Below, piece after piece: positions 1-6,979 of a stretch of 11,964 bases of DNA. Source of the DNA: Deltaproteobacteria bacterium (GTDB taxonomy: Bacteria > Desulfobacterota_B > Binatia > UBA9968); NCBI GenBank assembly GCA_016193385.1, contig JACPSF010000213.1:1-11964 (forward strand). The letters are read 5' to 3'. The notes below the pieces were generated by a model. It was not told the origin of the DNA and ran no database searches. It saw nothing but the letters and a program-made list of their open reading frames with translations. The position numbers were made by a program, and so were the translations under genes. The stretch's first letter is position 1. Each line of letters starts with the position of its first letter.

Positions 1-162
1 CTGGGACTCAACCCCGCTTTGCCCGAAGTCCCGCACAGATCCACTCAGGACCTCCTGCTAGAGTTTACCGGCATCGATCTGACCCGCTGTCCTTCCTGCA
101 AGCGGGGGACCATGGTCATTGTGGCCGAACTGCCAAAGCTACGCTCATGCGACTCCTCGTGA
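1..162 (+). CDS. IS91-type transposase, C-terminal tail (5' end outside window)
   Basis: An open frame runs from base 1 to a TGA at 160-162 and gives 53 residues; the start lies left of the window. It has a short zinc-finger-like pair (CPSCKRG), then a hydrophobic MVIVAELP strand, and ends in CDSS. A Cys-x-x-Cys knuckle preceded by an LTG-type turn (here FTGIDLTRC) and a terminal DSS is typical of the extreme C-terminus of IS91-family (Y2 HUH, rolling-circle) transposases. The catalytic HUH and tyrosine motifs would lie upstream and cannot be checked. The assignment rests on tail similarity recalled from the family, so it is reasonable but not certain. Another zinc-ribbon transposase tail is possible. 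Confidence 0.55.
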   Translation: MGLNPALPEVPHRSTQDLLLEFTGIDLTRCPSCKRGTMVIVAELPKLRSCDSS

Positions 163-408
163 AAAACTGCCTTGACTCTCCGAGATCACATCAATCAACG
201 CGGCCACTGCGCAGAGCTGTGCTTTTTCCTGCCTCCGTGCCTGGCTTTAGTGCTTCAGCGCTATCCCTGAACTCGTGCGCCACGACCCTGCTACGATCTC
301 ATGGCTCCCACGGCTCAGCTGTACTGACTCGCCCCGCTTCTCCTACCCCTTTACAATATCCATAGCCAAGGGGTAAAGTCGGCTCAGCGGTTTAGTCCAA
401 CACGTTTT

Positions 409-431
409 ATCCCTACTGCCACGTAGGGGAT
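409..431. repeat. Hairpin at the presumed IS91-like terminus
   Basis: CCCTAC (411-416) pairs with GTAGGG (423-428) around a 6-base loop. The flanking AT at 409-410 pairs with AT at 430-431 if G429 bulges. It lies about 250 bases past the transposase stop, where a rolling-circle termination hairpin would be expected. The structure is visible in the sequence; the terminus role is inference. Confidence 0.35.
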
Positions 432-510
432 TTTGTCGAGCCTCCATCTCTCAAAAGCATCAGGGATAAAACGCTATACGTTCGGCGGACAAGATGTAAA
501 GGGGAAGGCC

Positions 511-876
511 ATGGAAGTAATTGTTTCTTGGGGCGCTGTGCTGATCGGCCTGATCGTGTGTACGTTCGTCGGGCGGCTGCTTATCCGGGAGGTTCGCGCA
601 GGAAAGCGAGGCCGTTTCAGCGCGACAGTTATCTATGGGTTGGCCGTTCCGGTCATGGGTGCCGTACCTCTCATCATTGCTGCGGGCGTAAGGTGGTTGG
701 GATCTCTCGCAGGCTTTGCCGTCTTTTCTGGAAATGGAGGCAATGACGGCAATCTAGTGGGCGTGGGGATCATGGGATTCGTCATCGCCTTTGGAGCGAC
801 AGTCCTTTTTGCCGCTGTCATGCTTTTTCAGGCGTTCACTGGTTCAGGGAATTCGTCCGTCGGCGACCAACGGTAG
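511..876 (+). CDS. Small three-helix membrane protein, function unknown
   Basis: This 121-residue protein is not recognised as any family. Hydrophobic stretches at about residues 3-25, 38-60 and 82-109 look like three membrane helices. A basic loop (REVRAGKRGR, 26-35) follows helix 1, which suggests that loop is cytoplasmic. A glycine/asparagine-rich turn (GNGGNDGN, 74-81) precedes helix 3. The start was placed at ATG 511 because an AAAGGGGAAGG-type ribosome binding site sits directly before it. The open frame extends up to a TTG at 433, but that would add a non-hydrophobic leader overlapping the element end. It sits alone, just inside the presumed IS91 boundary, with no gene immediately downstream to suggest a partner. 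Codon use looks ordinary. That it is a real gene is likely; no function can be assigned. Confidence 0.6.
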   Translation: MEVIVSWGAVLIGLIVCTFVGRLLIREVRAGKRGRFSATVIYGLAVPVMGAVPLIIAAGVRWLGSLAGFAVFSGNGGNDGNLVGVGIMGFVIAFGATVLFAAVMLFQAFTGSGNSSVGDQR

Positions 877-1370
877 ACTTCGGAAACATCAATAAGCTCG
901 GCGCCAAGGAACAATTCGAGAACAAGAATCAATACACAAAGCAAGCGGCTGGATCAGGCCGTGTTTGAAGACAATCTGGCCTCAAATACGACATACCGCC
1001 GAACATCGGCTTGGAGCCGTCGCGCCTGATGTCCCGTGCGATTATGTCACCGCGGCGCGCGGCTCAAGCCGCGCGTTGAGCCTGTAGAAAAAGGTAGAGC
1101 AAAACATTTACAAAAAAACGGCCTTCGTGTTTGACGTTCAAGTGACGATCTCGGACGAGAGACCATTTAATTTGGACGCTTTTTTAGTGGTTGGGATTTT
1201 TCGACAGTCTCGTTGGGCGGCCTGAAGACGGAGTCGCTATGCACCATCCGAGGAGCGAGGCCTTCCTTTAAAGAAGCCGCATCCCGAAACTAGAAAACCA
1301 CTAGGAGTCCTCTTTATTCACAAGGCGGAGGAAATGTCCAGCCGAGCCTGGAACCCGCCGTCAAACCAAA
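877..1370. other. Gene-free accessory spacer with a possible decayed coding fragment
   Basis: About 490 bases with no credible gene on either strand. The stretch 879-968 can be read in frame (FGNINKLGAKEQF...) to a TGA, but it has no start codon or ribosome binding site. It could be a decayed 3' fragment or chance. The rest is of mixed composition, with an A-rich patch (1087-1117) and T-rich runs (1180-1200). An imperfect hairpin at 1258-1278 is weak. I see no tRNA, CRISPR or recognisable insertion sequence here. Confidence 0.5.
1056..1075. terminator. Perfect 8-bp GC hairpin, possible terminator
   Basis: CGCGCGGC (1056-1063) and GCCGCGCG (1068-1075) are exact reverse complements around a TCAA loop. 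Only two T residues follow on the plus strand, so it lacks a proper U tract. It lies 180 bases past the membrane-protein stop. It could be a weak or factor-assisted terminator, or a leftover of a repeat element. Confidence 0.3.
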
Positions 1371-1398
1371 TTGACATCATAGTCCCTTTTCGGATAGT
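1371..1398 (+). promoter_or_regulatory. Sigma70-like promoter candidate for the TTT receptor gene
   Basis: A perfect TTGACA -35 box lies at 1371-1376. After a 16-base spacer comes GATAGT (1393-1398), which matches TATAAT at four of six positions. It reads toward the receptor gene, leaving an untranslated leader of roughly 125 bases that contains the hairpin at 1424-1454. It is the best promoter-like pair seen in the plus-strand accessory region, but it rests on sequence match alone. Confidence 0.45.
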
Positions 1399-1423
1399 CT
1401 CTGCGCCACAGTAGCGACCCGGG

Positions 1424-1454
1424 CCCAGCCAGCTCTCCTCGGCAGCCGGCTGGG
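1424..1454 (+). promoter_or_regulatory. Leader hairpin upstream of the TTT receptor
   Basis: CCCAGCC (1424-1430) pairs perfectly with GGCTGGG (1448-1454) around a 17-base loop. It falls inside the predicted leader between the promoter candidate and the start codon at 1531. No long U run follows, so it is not a plain terminator. A role in mRNA stability or leader control is possible, but no riboswitch class is recognised. Confidence 0.35.
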
Positions 1455-1530
1455 GCTCTTAAAGGCAGGCGGGAGGGGTTACTTTCAAATAAGCCCTTTC
1501 GGGGAGCGAAAAAAAGGAGGAGCCACGCAG

Positions 1531-2556
1531 ATGCTTAGAAAACTTTTCCTTCTCACCGCGGCTGTCTGGGTTCTTTGGTCCGCTAGCCCTGTCTATGCAT
1601 CAAGTCACGACTTTTATGCGGGCAAGACAATCCGTTTGATCGTGGCCTTCAGTCCTGGCGGTGCATTCGACGCCTACACTCGGACTATCGCGCGCCACTT
1701 CGGTAAGCACGTCCCGGGCAATCCGACGGTGATCGTCGAAAACATGACGGGAGCCGGGGGCTTCATTCATGCCAACTACATGTATCAGAGGGCAAAACCC
1801 GATGGCCTGACGATCGGCAACAATATTGGCGGGCTGTTCCTACAGCAGATCATGGGCGCCAAAGGGATCGAGTTTGACGGGAGAAAGTTCGCATACCTCG
1901 GGGTCCCCCAGGTGCCCCAGTCAGTTTGTGTTTTGAGCAAGGCCAGCGGCATCAGCAGCGTGCAGCAATGGTTTGCCGCTAAAGAGCCAATGAAACTGGG
2001 CGGCGTCGGGCCGGGAGGCAACATGTCTGATATTGCGAGAACCCTCAAGACCGCCCTGGGGCTACCCATCCGAGTGGTCGACGGATACAAGGGGGCCTCA
2101 GACGTTCGCCTGGCCGCGGACAGTGGCGAGTTGGGTGGCTTCTGTCTGACCTGGGACGCAACCAAAATCATGTTGCGCCAGCCGCTACAGACAGGCGACT
2201 ATTCGGTCGTGCTTCAGGCGGCGCCAAAAAAACACCCGGATCTTCCCAATGTGCCGCTGGCTGCAGAATTCGCCAAGACCGACGAAGCGCGCCAGTTACT
2301 GAAGTATGCTGTTCATGACGTAACGATCATCCAGTACCTCTATTTTTTGCCTCCCGGATCCCCGAAGGAGCGCCTGCAAACCCTGCGCAAGGCTTTCCTA
2401 GAAACACTGAACGATCCAGAACTCCTGGCGGATGCGGCTAAAGCGAATATGGGCATCAGCACCGTACCCGGCGAAGAGATAGAGAATATTGTCGCTGGAC
2501 TGTTTAAAATTGACGCTAAGATGATCCCTAAGCTCAAGAGCATGCTCGTTCCGTAG
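1531..2556 (+). CDS. Tripartite tricarboxylate transporter (TTT) substrate-binding protein, Bug/TctC type
   Basis: This 341-residue secreted binding protein captures a small carboxylated substrate outside the membrane and passes it to a TctA/TctB-type permease. A signal peptide covers about residues 1-23 (basic LRK, hydrophobic core, VYA before the likely cut). The mature start carries the family signature: GKTIRLIV (31-38), then PGGAFDAYTRTIARH (42-56), and GNPTVIVENM with GAGG. The family ligand loop is present as YKGASDVRLAADSGELGG. Length is typical of the family (320-340). A strong AAAGGAGGAG ribosome binding site ends 10 bases before ATG 1531. No tctA or tctB lies within the window, so it is an orphan receptor, as is common in genomes with many Bug proteins. 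The ligand cannot be read from sequence. It converges on rplQ with about 100 bases between the two stops. Confidence 0.9.
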   Translation: MLRKLFLLTAAVWVLWSASPVYASSHDFYAGKTIRLIVAFSPGGAFDAYTRTIARHFGKHVPGNPTVIVENMTGAGGFIHANYMYQRAKPDGLTIGNNIGGLFLQQIMGAKGIEFDGRKFAYLGVPQVPQSVCVLSKASGISSVQQWFAAKEPMKLGGVGPGGNMSDIARTLKTALGLPIRVVDGYKGASDVRLAADSGELGGFCLTWDATKIMLRQPLQTGDYSVVLQAAPKKHPDLPNVPLAAEFAKTDEARQLLKYAVHDVTIIQYLYFLPPGSPKERLQTLRKAFLETLNDPELLADAAKANMGISTVPGEEIENIVAGLFKIDAKMIPKLKSMLVP

Positions 2557-2660
2557 CGGAAAAGGAGTCGACTTCAGGAGCCGTATGCTGAAATCATCAG
2601 GCCCGCCAGGTGCAGACCACAGCGGACCCCAAAACGGCGGGGAAGCACAAAACGGATGAG

Positions 2661-3122
2661 CTAGGTCTTATCTGTCGCCCCCTTGGCCCTAGCCGCATCT
2701 TGCTTGGAAGCAGAACGCCTTCTCTTCTTTTTTTCGCCCGCGGAGGCAGCGGCCTTCTCCGCGCCATCACGGGACACGAGCTCAATCATGGAGAGCGCTG
2801 CATGGTCTCCGCGCCGCCATCCGAGCTTGACAATTCGGGTGTAGCCCCCGTTTCGCTCCTTAAACCGGGGAGCCAGGGTATCAAAAACCTTACGCACCAC
2901 CGCTTTGTCGCGGATGAACGCGAGAGCCCGCCGTCGGGCATGAAGGCTACCCTCCTTCCCCAATCCGATCATGCGATCTACCCAGCGCCTCATTTCCTTG
3001 GCCTTGGGATCCGTGGTTTTGACCCGCTCATGGTGCAACAGCAAGGTCACCAGGTTACGCATCAACGCCAAGCGATGACTCGGGCTTCGGTTGAGCTTTC
3101 GGCCTGCTTTGAGATGGCGCAT
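2661..3122 (-). CDS. rplQ: 50S ribosomal protein L17 (bL17)
   Basis: L17 binds 23S rRNA near the exit side of the large subunit. The N-terminus [12 protein letters not shown] and the following [23 protein letters not shown] segment are the family core, and the R-rich ARRRALAFI region follows. At 153 residues it is longer than the usual 115-130. The extra length is a C-terminal tail from about residue 121, very rich in Lys, Arg, Ala and Ser ([11 protein letters not shown]), probably disordered and RNA-binding. It is the last gene of the alpha-operon section and starts three bases after the rpoA stop, so it is surely co-transcribed. No intrinsic terminator with a U run is evident in the 104 bases downstream, before the convergent TTT receptor gene. 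Confidence 0.97.
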   Translation of the reverse strand: MRHLKAGRKLNRSPSHRLALMRNLVTLLLHHERVKTTDPKAKEMRRWVDRMIGLGKEGSLHARRRALAFIRDKAVVRKVFDTLAPRFKERNGGYTRIVKLGWRRGDHAALSMIELVSRDGAEKAAASAGEKKKRRRSASKQDAARAKGATDKT

Positions 3123-3125
3123 CGC

Positions 3126-4145
3126 CTACGCCGTCTCCTTCTCTTTGACGAGCTTGCGCCGTTCGATGTCCTCGCGCAGGGGGAAATGTTCTAACTTCAT
3201 GCCGAGTTCGAGCCCCATCTCGCGTAGCACCTCTTTGATCTCGTTGAGCGACTTGTGCCCGAAATTTTTCGTCTTCAGCATTTCCTGCTCCGTCTTCTGG
3301 ACCAGCTCCCCGATATATTTGATATCGGCATTCTGCAGGCAATTCTGGGAGCGGACGGAAAATTCGAGCTCGTCCACGCTGCGGAAGAGATTCTCGTTCA
3401 GCGCCACCGGAGAGCTCTCCTCCAGCGTCTGCGGCTTCGGTTCCTCGGTAAAATTGATAAAGATCTGCACCTGATCTTGGATAATCTTCGCCGCGTAGGC
3501 GACGGCGTCAGCGGGCTTCACACCGCCGTCCGTCCAGACTTCAAAGACCAAACGGTCGTAATCGGTCCTCTGGCCCACCCGCGCATTGGTGACCGTAAAG
3601 TTCACCTTCCGGAGGGGAGAAAAAACGGCGTCCATGAAAATGGTATCCACCGGGACGCCTTCTTCTTTGTTCCTTTCCGCTGGCACGTAGCCACGGCCGA
3701 GCTTCGCCACCATCTCCATCTCCAGCTTTCCCTCGCGGGCCAGGGTGGCGATGTGCTGCTCCGGATTGAGGATCTCCACGTTGGGACCGGCGCTGATGTC
3801 CTTGGCCTGAACCGTCTTCGGCCCCTTGGCCTCGATCCTGAGAGTCTGGACTTCCCCGTCGTGCAGCTTGAGTCGAACTTCCTTCAAATTGAGGATGATA
3901 TCAGTGACATCCTCCGTGACTCCCGGGATGGTGGAGAACTCATGGAGCATGCCTTTGATCCGGACCGACACGACGGCGGCCCCCATCAGTGACGAAAGCA
4001 GGATGCGCCTGAGAGAATTCCCAACCGTTTGACCAAACCCTCTCTCAAAGGGTTCGGCATAAAACTTGCCGTAGGTCGAGGTGAGAGTTTTTTCGTCCAC
4101 CTCGAGTTTCTTGGGTTTGATTAGCTCGGTCCAATGCCTATGCAT
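3126..4145 (-). CDS. rpoA: DNA-directed RNA polymerase subunit alpha
   Basis: Alpha dimerises to nucleate RNA polymerase assembly and contacts UP elements and activators. The 339 residues show the N-terminal assembly domain (about 1-235, with the [17 protein letters not shown] dimer helix near 35-51), a linker rich in Glu and Pro (about 236-255), and the C-terminal domain. The C-terminal DNA-binding residues fall at the same numbers as in E. coli: R265, N268, C269, G296, K298, S299 and E302. UP-element recognition is therefore probably intact. A charged tail of about 20 residues extends past the domain. The start is ATG 4145, preceded by GGGAGAGG. It lies 22 bases after rpsD and three before rplQ, the standard alpha-operon order. 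Confidence 0.98.
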   Translation of the reverse strand: MHRHWTELIKPKKLEVDEKTLTSTYGKFYAEPFERGFGQTVGNSLRRILLSSLMGAAVVSVRIKGMLHEFSTIPGVTEDVTDIILNLKEVRLKLHDGEVQTLRIEAKGPKTVQAKDISAGPNVEILNPEQHIATLAREGKLEMEMVAKLGRGYVPAERNKEEGVPVDTIFMDAVFSPLRKVNFTVTNARVGQRTDYDRLVFEVWTDGGVKPADAVAYAAKIIQDQVQIFINFTEEPKPQTLEESSPVALNENLFRSVDELEFSVRSQNCLQNADIKYIGELVQKTEQEMLKTKNFGHKSLNEIKEVLREMGLELGMKLEHFPLREDIERRKLVKEKETA

Positions 4146-4167
4146 AGCCTCTCCCTAACCTTAAGGG

Positions 4168-4794
4168 TTACTTTGAATACAACTCCACAATGAGCTTCTC
4201 GTTGATCGGCGCGGTGATGTCGCCGCGCGTCGGCAGAAGCTTGATCCGCCCGCTGAAACTCTCGCGGTCCACATCGGCCCATTCGGGCACACCTCGTCTC
4301 TGGGAACCTTCCAAAGCCGAGAGGACACGAACGCCCTGACGGCTCCGCTCCTTGACCGAAACCACATCGCCCATGCGGACCAGATACGAAGGAATGGTGA
4401 CTCGCTTGCCGTTGACCAGAAGATGGCCCTGCCGCACCATCATACGCGCCTCGCCGCGGGAGCTGGCAAAACCAAGCCGATAGCTAACGTTATCCAGACG
4501 GCGTTCCAACAGGACCAAGAGCGACTCTCCGGTATTCCCTTTGACCCTAGCGGCCCTGTCAAAGGTGCGGCGGAATTGATTTTCCAAAAGGCCGTACATT
4601 CGCTTGACCTTCTGTTTCTCGCGCAACTGAACGCTGTACTCGGAAAACTTCGGCCTCCCCTGGCCGTGCTGCCCGGGCGGATAGCTCCTTCGCTCGATGG
4701 CGCACTTGTCGGTGTAACACCGCTCACCCTTGAGGAAGAGCTTCAAGTTTTCTCGCCGGCAGAGCCGGCATACTGAACCCGTATATCTCGCCAA
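4168..4794 (-). CDS. rpsD: 30S ribosomal protein S4 (uS4), zinc-binding form
   Basis: S4 is a primary 16S rRNA binder that nucleates 30S assembly and, in many bacteria, represses its own operon. I place the start at TTG 4794, giving 208 residues beginning (M)[11 protein letters not shown]. An AGGGAGGA site lies six bases upstream, and the zinc cysteines then fall at C9, C12, C26 and C31, the positions known from Thermus S4. An upstream GTG at 4818 would add eight residues (MPAFREDR) that are really the ribosome binding site read as codons. After the zinc knuckle come the YPPGQHGQ motif and the S4 RNA-binding fold (about 92-155; [28 protein letters not shown]). It sits between rpsK and rpoA. 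The spacer upstream carries a heptamer array. Confidence 0.97.
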   Translation of the reverse strand: MARYTGSVCRLCRRENLKLFLKGERCYTDKCAIERRSYPPGQHGQGRPKFSEYSVQLREKQKVKRMYGLLENQFRRTFDRAARVKGNTGESLLVLLERRLDNVSYRLGFASSRGEARMMVRQGHLLVNGKRVTIPSYLVRMGDVVSVKERSRQGVRVLSALEGSQRRGVPEWADVDRESFSGRIKLLPTRGDITAPINEKLIVELYSK

Positions 4795-4818
4795 TCTGTC
4801 CTCCCTGAAAGCAGGCAC

Positions 4819-4875
4819 TCGACAATAGGCGGCAGGGTAGTTACTACTGCCTAATGCCTTTTGCCTGTTCCCTTT
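4819..4875 (-). repeat. Degenerate heptamer array folding as a hairpin, rpsK-rpsD spacer
   Basis: On the plus strand, 7-base units of the form GCCTNNT recur exactly every seven bases at 4849, 4856 and 4863. The opposite arm carries AGG-phased units at 4827 and 4834. On the minus-strand transcript GGCAG and TAG can pair with CTA and CTGCC across a short loop, with a two-base bulge and further flanking pairs. The spacer before the S4 start is about 85 bases, long for this cluster. Function is unknown: an RNA stem affecting mRNA processing, or a mobile mini-repeat. Confidence 0.5.
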
Positions 4876-4879
4876 CTAT

Positions 4880-5326
4880 TTACACCCTCCGTCTTTTAGG
4901 CGGCCGACAGCCGTTATGCGGTATCGGGGTGACGTCCTTAATCAGGCTGATATTGAATCCCGCGGCCTGGAGGGATCTCAGCGCCGATTCTCTGCCCGCC
5001 CCCGGCCCCCGGACAAACACCTGAACGCTACGCATTCCGTGATCCATGGCTTTCTTGGCGGCGCTGTCCGCCGCCTGCTGAGCCGCAAACGGAGTTCCTT
5101 TGCGCGACCCTTTGAAGCCCATGGTCCCGGCGCTCGCCCATGAGATCACATTGCCCTGATAGTCGGTGATCGTCACAATCGTGTTGTTAAACGTCGAATG
5201 GACATGGGCGATCCCTTCAGAGATATTCTTCCTGCCCCGTTTCTTGCGCGCTCCCTTTTCGGCGGGTTTCTCTTCTTTCTGCGCCTCGGCCTTCTTTTCC
5301 TGGACCTTCTCTTCTGCCTTCGCCAT
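4880..5326 (-). CDS. rpsK: 30S ribosomal protein S11 (uS11)
   Basis: S11 sits on the 30S platform next to the E site and 16S helix 45. The core starts near residue 33 ([21 protein letters not shown]), continues with [14 protein letters not shown] and [15 protein letters not shown], and ends in the typical [11 protein letters not shown] tail. At 148 residues it is longer than the usual 127-130. The excess is an N-terminal run of about 30 residues made almost wholly of Lys, Glu and Ala, probably flexible. ATG 5326 is preceded by AGGAGAG, which fits this start. It lies between rpsM and rpsD in the standard order. The 41-base spacer upstream is largely a heptamer array that runs into the ribosome binding site. 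Confidence 0.97.
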   Translation of the reverse strand: MAKAEEKVQEKKAEAQKEEKPAEKGARKKRGRKNISEGIAHVHSTFNNTIVTITDYQGNVISWASAGTMGFKGSRKGTPFAAQQAADSAAKKAMDHGMRSVQVFVRGPGAGRESALRSLQAAGFNISLIKDVTPIPHNGCRPPKRRRV

Positions 5327-5340
5327 CGTTTTTCTCTCCT

Positions 5341-5368
5341 GCCTGTTGGCTATCGCCTACCGCCTGCT
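5341..5368 (-). repeat. Four-unit heptamer array, rpsM-rpsK spacer
   Basis: Plus-strand units begin at 5341, 5348, 5355 and 5362, exactly seven bases apart, with the shared pattern G(C/G)CTNNN. The last base overlaps the rpsM stop codon. The first unit directly abuts the rpsK ribosome binding site, so the array fills nearly the whole spacer. It has no obvious inverted partner, unlike the arrays at 4819-4875 and 5914-5987. Confidence 0.5.
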
Positions 5369-5751
5369 TATCCCTTCGACGGTGGCGCTTTCCTTCCCGC
5401 CACTGTCTTGCGCGGCCCTTTCCGCGTTCTTGCGTTGGTATGGGTTCTCTGTCCCCGCACCGGCAGCCCCTTGCGGTGCCTGAGCCCGCGATACGACCCC
5501 ATATCGACGTGTCGGCGGATGTTCAGCGCCGTGTCGCGCCTGAGATCTCCCTCTACCTTATAGCCCTGGTCGATGAGTTGACGAATCTTGACCACATCGT
5601 CATCGGTCAGCTCATCGCTATTGATGTCCAACGGCACTCCCGCCGCTTGCAAAATCGTTCTGGCGGAGTTTCTCCCAATCCCGTAGATGTACGTTAGGGC
5701 AACCTCTATCCTTTTGTTTTTGGGCAAGTCCACCCCGGCTATCCGCGCCAT
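5368..5751 (-). CDS. rpsM: 30S ribosomal protein S13 (uS13)
   Basis: S13 forms the head of the 30S subunit, bridges to the 50S through bridges B1a and B1b, and touches P-site tRNA with its tail. The protein starts [22 protein letters not shown] and has the YGIGRNSA helix-hairpin-helix turn near residue 23. [18 protein letters not shown] and [18 protein letters not shown] segments follow, then the basic [17 protein letters not shown] tail. The 127 residues are normal. ATG 5751 has a GAGGGGG site just upstream. No residue looks out of place. Confidence 0.97.
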   Translation of the reverse strand: MARIAGVDLPKNKRIEVALTYIYGIGRNSARTILQAAGVPLDINSDELTDDDVVKIRQLIDQGYKVEGDLRRDTALNIRRHVDMGSYRGLRHRKGLPVRGQRTHTNARTRKGPRKTVAGRKAPPSKG

Positions 5752-5800
5752 TTTTCCCCCTCTATTCTTTGTCCCTTGATCTCTTTAACCCTCAAACCCT

Positions 5801-5914
5801 TCATCCTTGCCTTTGCTTGTGCCGGACGTTGACGCAAATCACCCGGACCACTCCCTTGCGCCGTATCACCTTGCATTTGCTGCAGATCCTCTTAACCGAT
5901 GCTCGCACCTTCAT
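5801..5914 (-). CDS. rpmJ: 50S ribosomal protein L36 (bL36), zinc-binding form
   Basis: This 37-residue protein reads from ATG 5914 to TGA 5801. It begins [20 protein letters not shown] and ends VRHKQRQG, the diagnostic bL36 pattern. The zinc ligands C11, C14, C27 and H32 are all present, so it is the zinc-containing version, not the Cys-free paralog used under zinc limitation. bL36 binds 23S rRNA near the base of the L7/L12 stalk. It sits between infA and rpmS-independent rpsM as in most bacteria. There is no clear Shine-Dalgarno sequence in front of the ATG; a heptamer array runs up to the start codon instead. Confidence 0.97.
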   Translation of the reverse strand: MKVRASVKRICSKCKVIRRKGVVRVICVNVRHKQRQG

Positions 5915-5987
5915 GGTAGCCAATCGTGAATAGCCAATAGCAAATAGTAGAGCGGCCCGTCCCCTCCATTCGCTATTTGCTATTTGC
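5914..5987 (-). repeat. Inverted heptamer arrays forming a 15-bp stem, infA-rpmJ spacer
   Basis: Plus-strand 7-base units begin at 5914, 5921, 5928, 5935 and 5942 (type CAATAGC), and inverted units begin at 5972 and 5979 (both GCTATTT). The arms 5933-5947 and 5973-5987 are reverse complements at 14 of 15 positions, with a 25-base loop. This fills the 78-base spacer between infA and rpmJ. The phase-locked period of seven on both arms is clear. It may be a small mobile repeat or a processing/attenuation stem in the operon mRNA. Confidence 0.6.
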
Positions 5988-5992
5988 CCTCC

Positions 5993-6211
5993 TTACTTCT
6001 CCCGGTAGACGATCCGCCCGCGACTCAGATCATAAGGCGAAAGCTCAATCTTTACCTTATCCCCCGGGAGAATCTTGATATAGTGCATGCGCATTTTGCC
6101 CGAAATATGCGCCAGCACCTTATGCTTGTTGTCGAGTTCGACTCGGAACATGGCATTCGGGAGCGTCTCCAGTACCGTCCCGGTTACTTCAATGGCATCC
6201 CCTTTTGGCAT
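5993..6211 (-). CDS. infA: Translation initiation factor IF-1
   Basis: IF-1 occupies the 30S A site during initiation and helps IF-2 and IF-3 select the initiator tRNA. The 72 residues form one OB-fold domain with the family motifs [21 protein letters not shown]-like [14 protein letters not shown], and [22 protein letters not shown]. Length equals the bacterial standard. ATG 6211 lies nine bases after the map stop. The ribosome binding site is weak (only an AGCAGGG about 16 bases back), so it probably depends on translation of map. Downstream is the heptamer-bearing spacer to rpmJ. Confidence 0.98.
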   Translation of the reverse strand: MPKGDAIEVTGTVLETLPNAMFRVELDNKHKVLAHISGKMRMHYIKILPGDKVKIELSPYDLSRGRIVYREK

Positions 6212-6220
6212 AGGAAAAAT

Positions 6221-6979
6221 TCAGACCCTGCTCAAAATATCCGGGCCATTCTTGGTAATTGCCACCGAGTGCTCAAAATGAGCCGAGAGGCTCCCATCCC
6301 TCGTGACTGCTGTCCAGCCGTCCTCCTTAATTGCGACCTCGTAGCCGCCGGCATTGACCATAGGCTCAATGGCCAATACTATTCCCTCGCGGAGCCGAAG
6401 CCCCCGGTCGGGCTCCCCGTAGTTGGGGACTGGCGGCTCCTCGTGCAGCTTCCTACCAATTCCGTGCCCGACAAAGGCTCTGACCACCGAAAAGCCTGCG
6501 CCCTCCGCTGTGCTTTGGACGGCCCACGCGAGATCGCCGAGCCGCTTCCCTTCGTGAAGCTGCTCGATCCCTTTGTACAGAGCCTCTTCGGTCACCCGCA
6601 TCAGGCGCAACGCCTCCGCGCTCACCTTCCCGACCCCGACCGTAACCGCAGAATCCCCGTAGTAACCTTCATAGATCACGCCGAAGTCGAGCCCCACGAT
6701 ATCGCCCTCACGCAGCACCCGATCCGAGGGAATTCCGTGCACGATCTCATCATTGATGGAGACGCAGAGAGTGCGCGGATAGACCCTGCCCGCCATGGTA
6801 TAGCCTTTGAATGCCGGCTGGGCCTTTTTTTTATAGGTCAACTCCTCGGCCAACTCATCCAGTTCCAGCGTAGTTACCCCCGGGGCTACCCTGCTCTTCA
6901 GTTCTTGCAGGATCTCGGCCACGACGACGTTTGCACGCCTCAGAATCTCAATTTCCCGCGCCGACTTTAGGGCGATCAC
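6221..6979 (-). CDS. map: Methionine aminopeptidase, type I
   Basis: Map removes the initiator methionine from new proteins at the ribosome, using two divalent metals. The 252-residue protein has the pita-bread fold and all five expected metal ligands: D98 (LDFG), D109 (GDSAVT), H172 (GHGIGRKLHE), E205 (IEPM) and E236 (FEHSVAI). H81 (NDEIVHGIP) and H179 are the substrate-side histidines. It has no N-terminal zinc/SH3-like extension, so it is the short bacterial type Ia. The start is GTG 6979, which overlaps the adk stop as GTGA, implying translational coupling. It sits between adk and infA, an order seen in many non-enterobacterial genomes. Confidence 0.97.
   Translation of the reverse strand: MIALKSAREIEILRRANVVVAEILQELKSRVAPGVTTLELDELAEELTYKKKAQPAFKGYTMAGRVYPRTLCVSINDEIVHGIPSDRVLREGDIVGLDFGVIYEGYYGDSAVTVGVGKVSAEALRLMRVTEEALYKGIEQLHEGKRLGDLAWAVQSTAEGAGFSVVRAFVGHGIGRKLHEEPPVPNYGEPDRGLRLREGIVLAIEPMVNAGGYEVAIKEDGWTAVTRDGSLSAHFEHSVAITKNGPDILSRV

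Larger units (their letters stand above)
1..431 (+). mobile_element. Right-hand part of a probable IS91-like element
   Basis: The transposase tail (1-162) is followed by about 270 bases with no convincing gene. These contain two inverted repeats: 344-351 with 368-375 (8 bp, 16-base loop) and 411-416 with 423-428 (6 bp, extended by AT/AT across a bulged G). IS91 elements lack ordinary terminal inverted repeats and end in a hairpin-bearing terminus, so a boundary near 431 is plausible. The exact end is inferred. The left end lies outside the window, so neither element length nor integrity can be judged. Confidence 0.4.

Noticed and set aside
147..365. A 72-codon plus-strand open frame after the transposase tail
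   Set aside because: It overlaps the transposase end out of frame, lacks a ribosome binding site, and its Ser/Pro/Arg-rich, leucine-scattered composition looks non-coding. It also spans a hairpin of the element end.
433..510. An earlier TTG start for the membrane protein
   Set aside because: No ribosome binding site; it overlaps the hairpin at the presumed element end, whereas ATG 511 has a good site and gives a hydrophobic N-terminus.
2585..2659. A 24-codon frame (starting MLKSSG) after the TTT receptor, with CAGGAG four bases upstream
   Set aside because: Very short, low-complexity and without recognisable features; kept only as a possibility.
2557..2660. Intrinsic terminator between the convergent TTT receptor and rplQ genes
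   Set aside because: Only weak pairings (such as CCCGCC with GGCGGG across a long loop) and no U-rich tract on either strand.
4156..4170. Palindrome TAACC...GGTTA at the rpsD-rpoA junction
   Set aside because: Five base pairs, AT-rich, and overlapping the rpsD stop; easily chance.
5984..6970. Long plus-strand open frame opposite map and infA (328 codons)
   Set aside because: Mirror of GC-biased codons in well-identified genes; no family features and no ribosome binding site. The same applies to the other plus-strand frames between 2610 and 11900.
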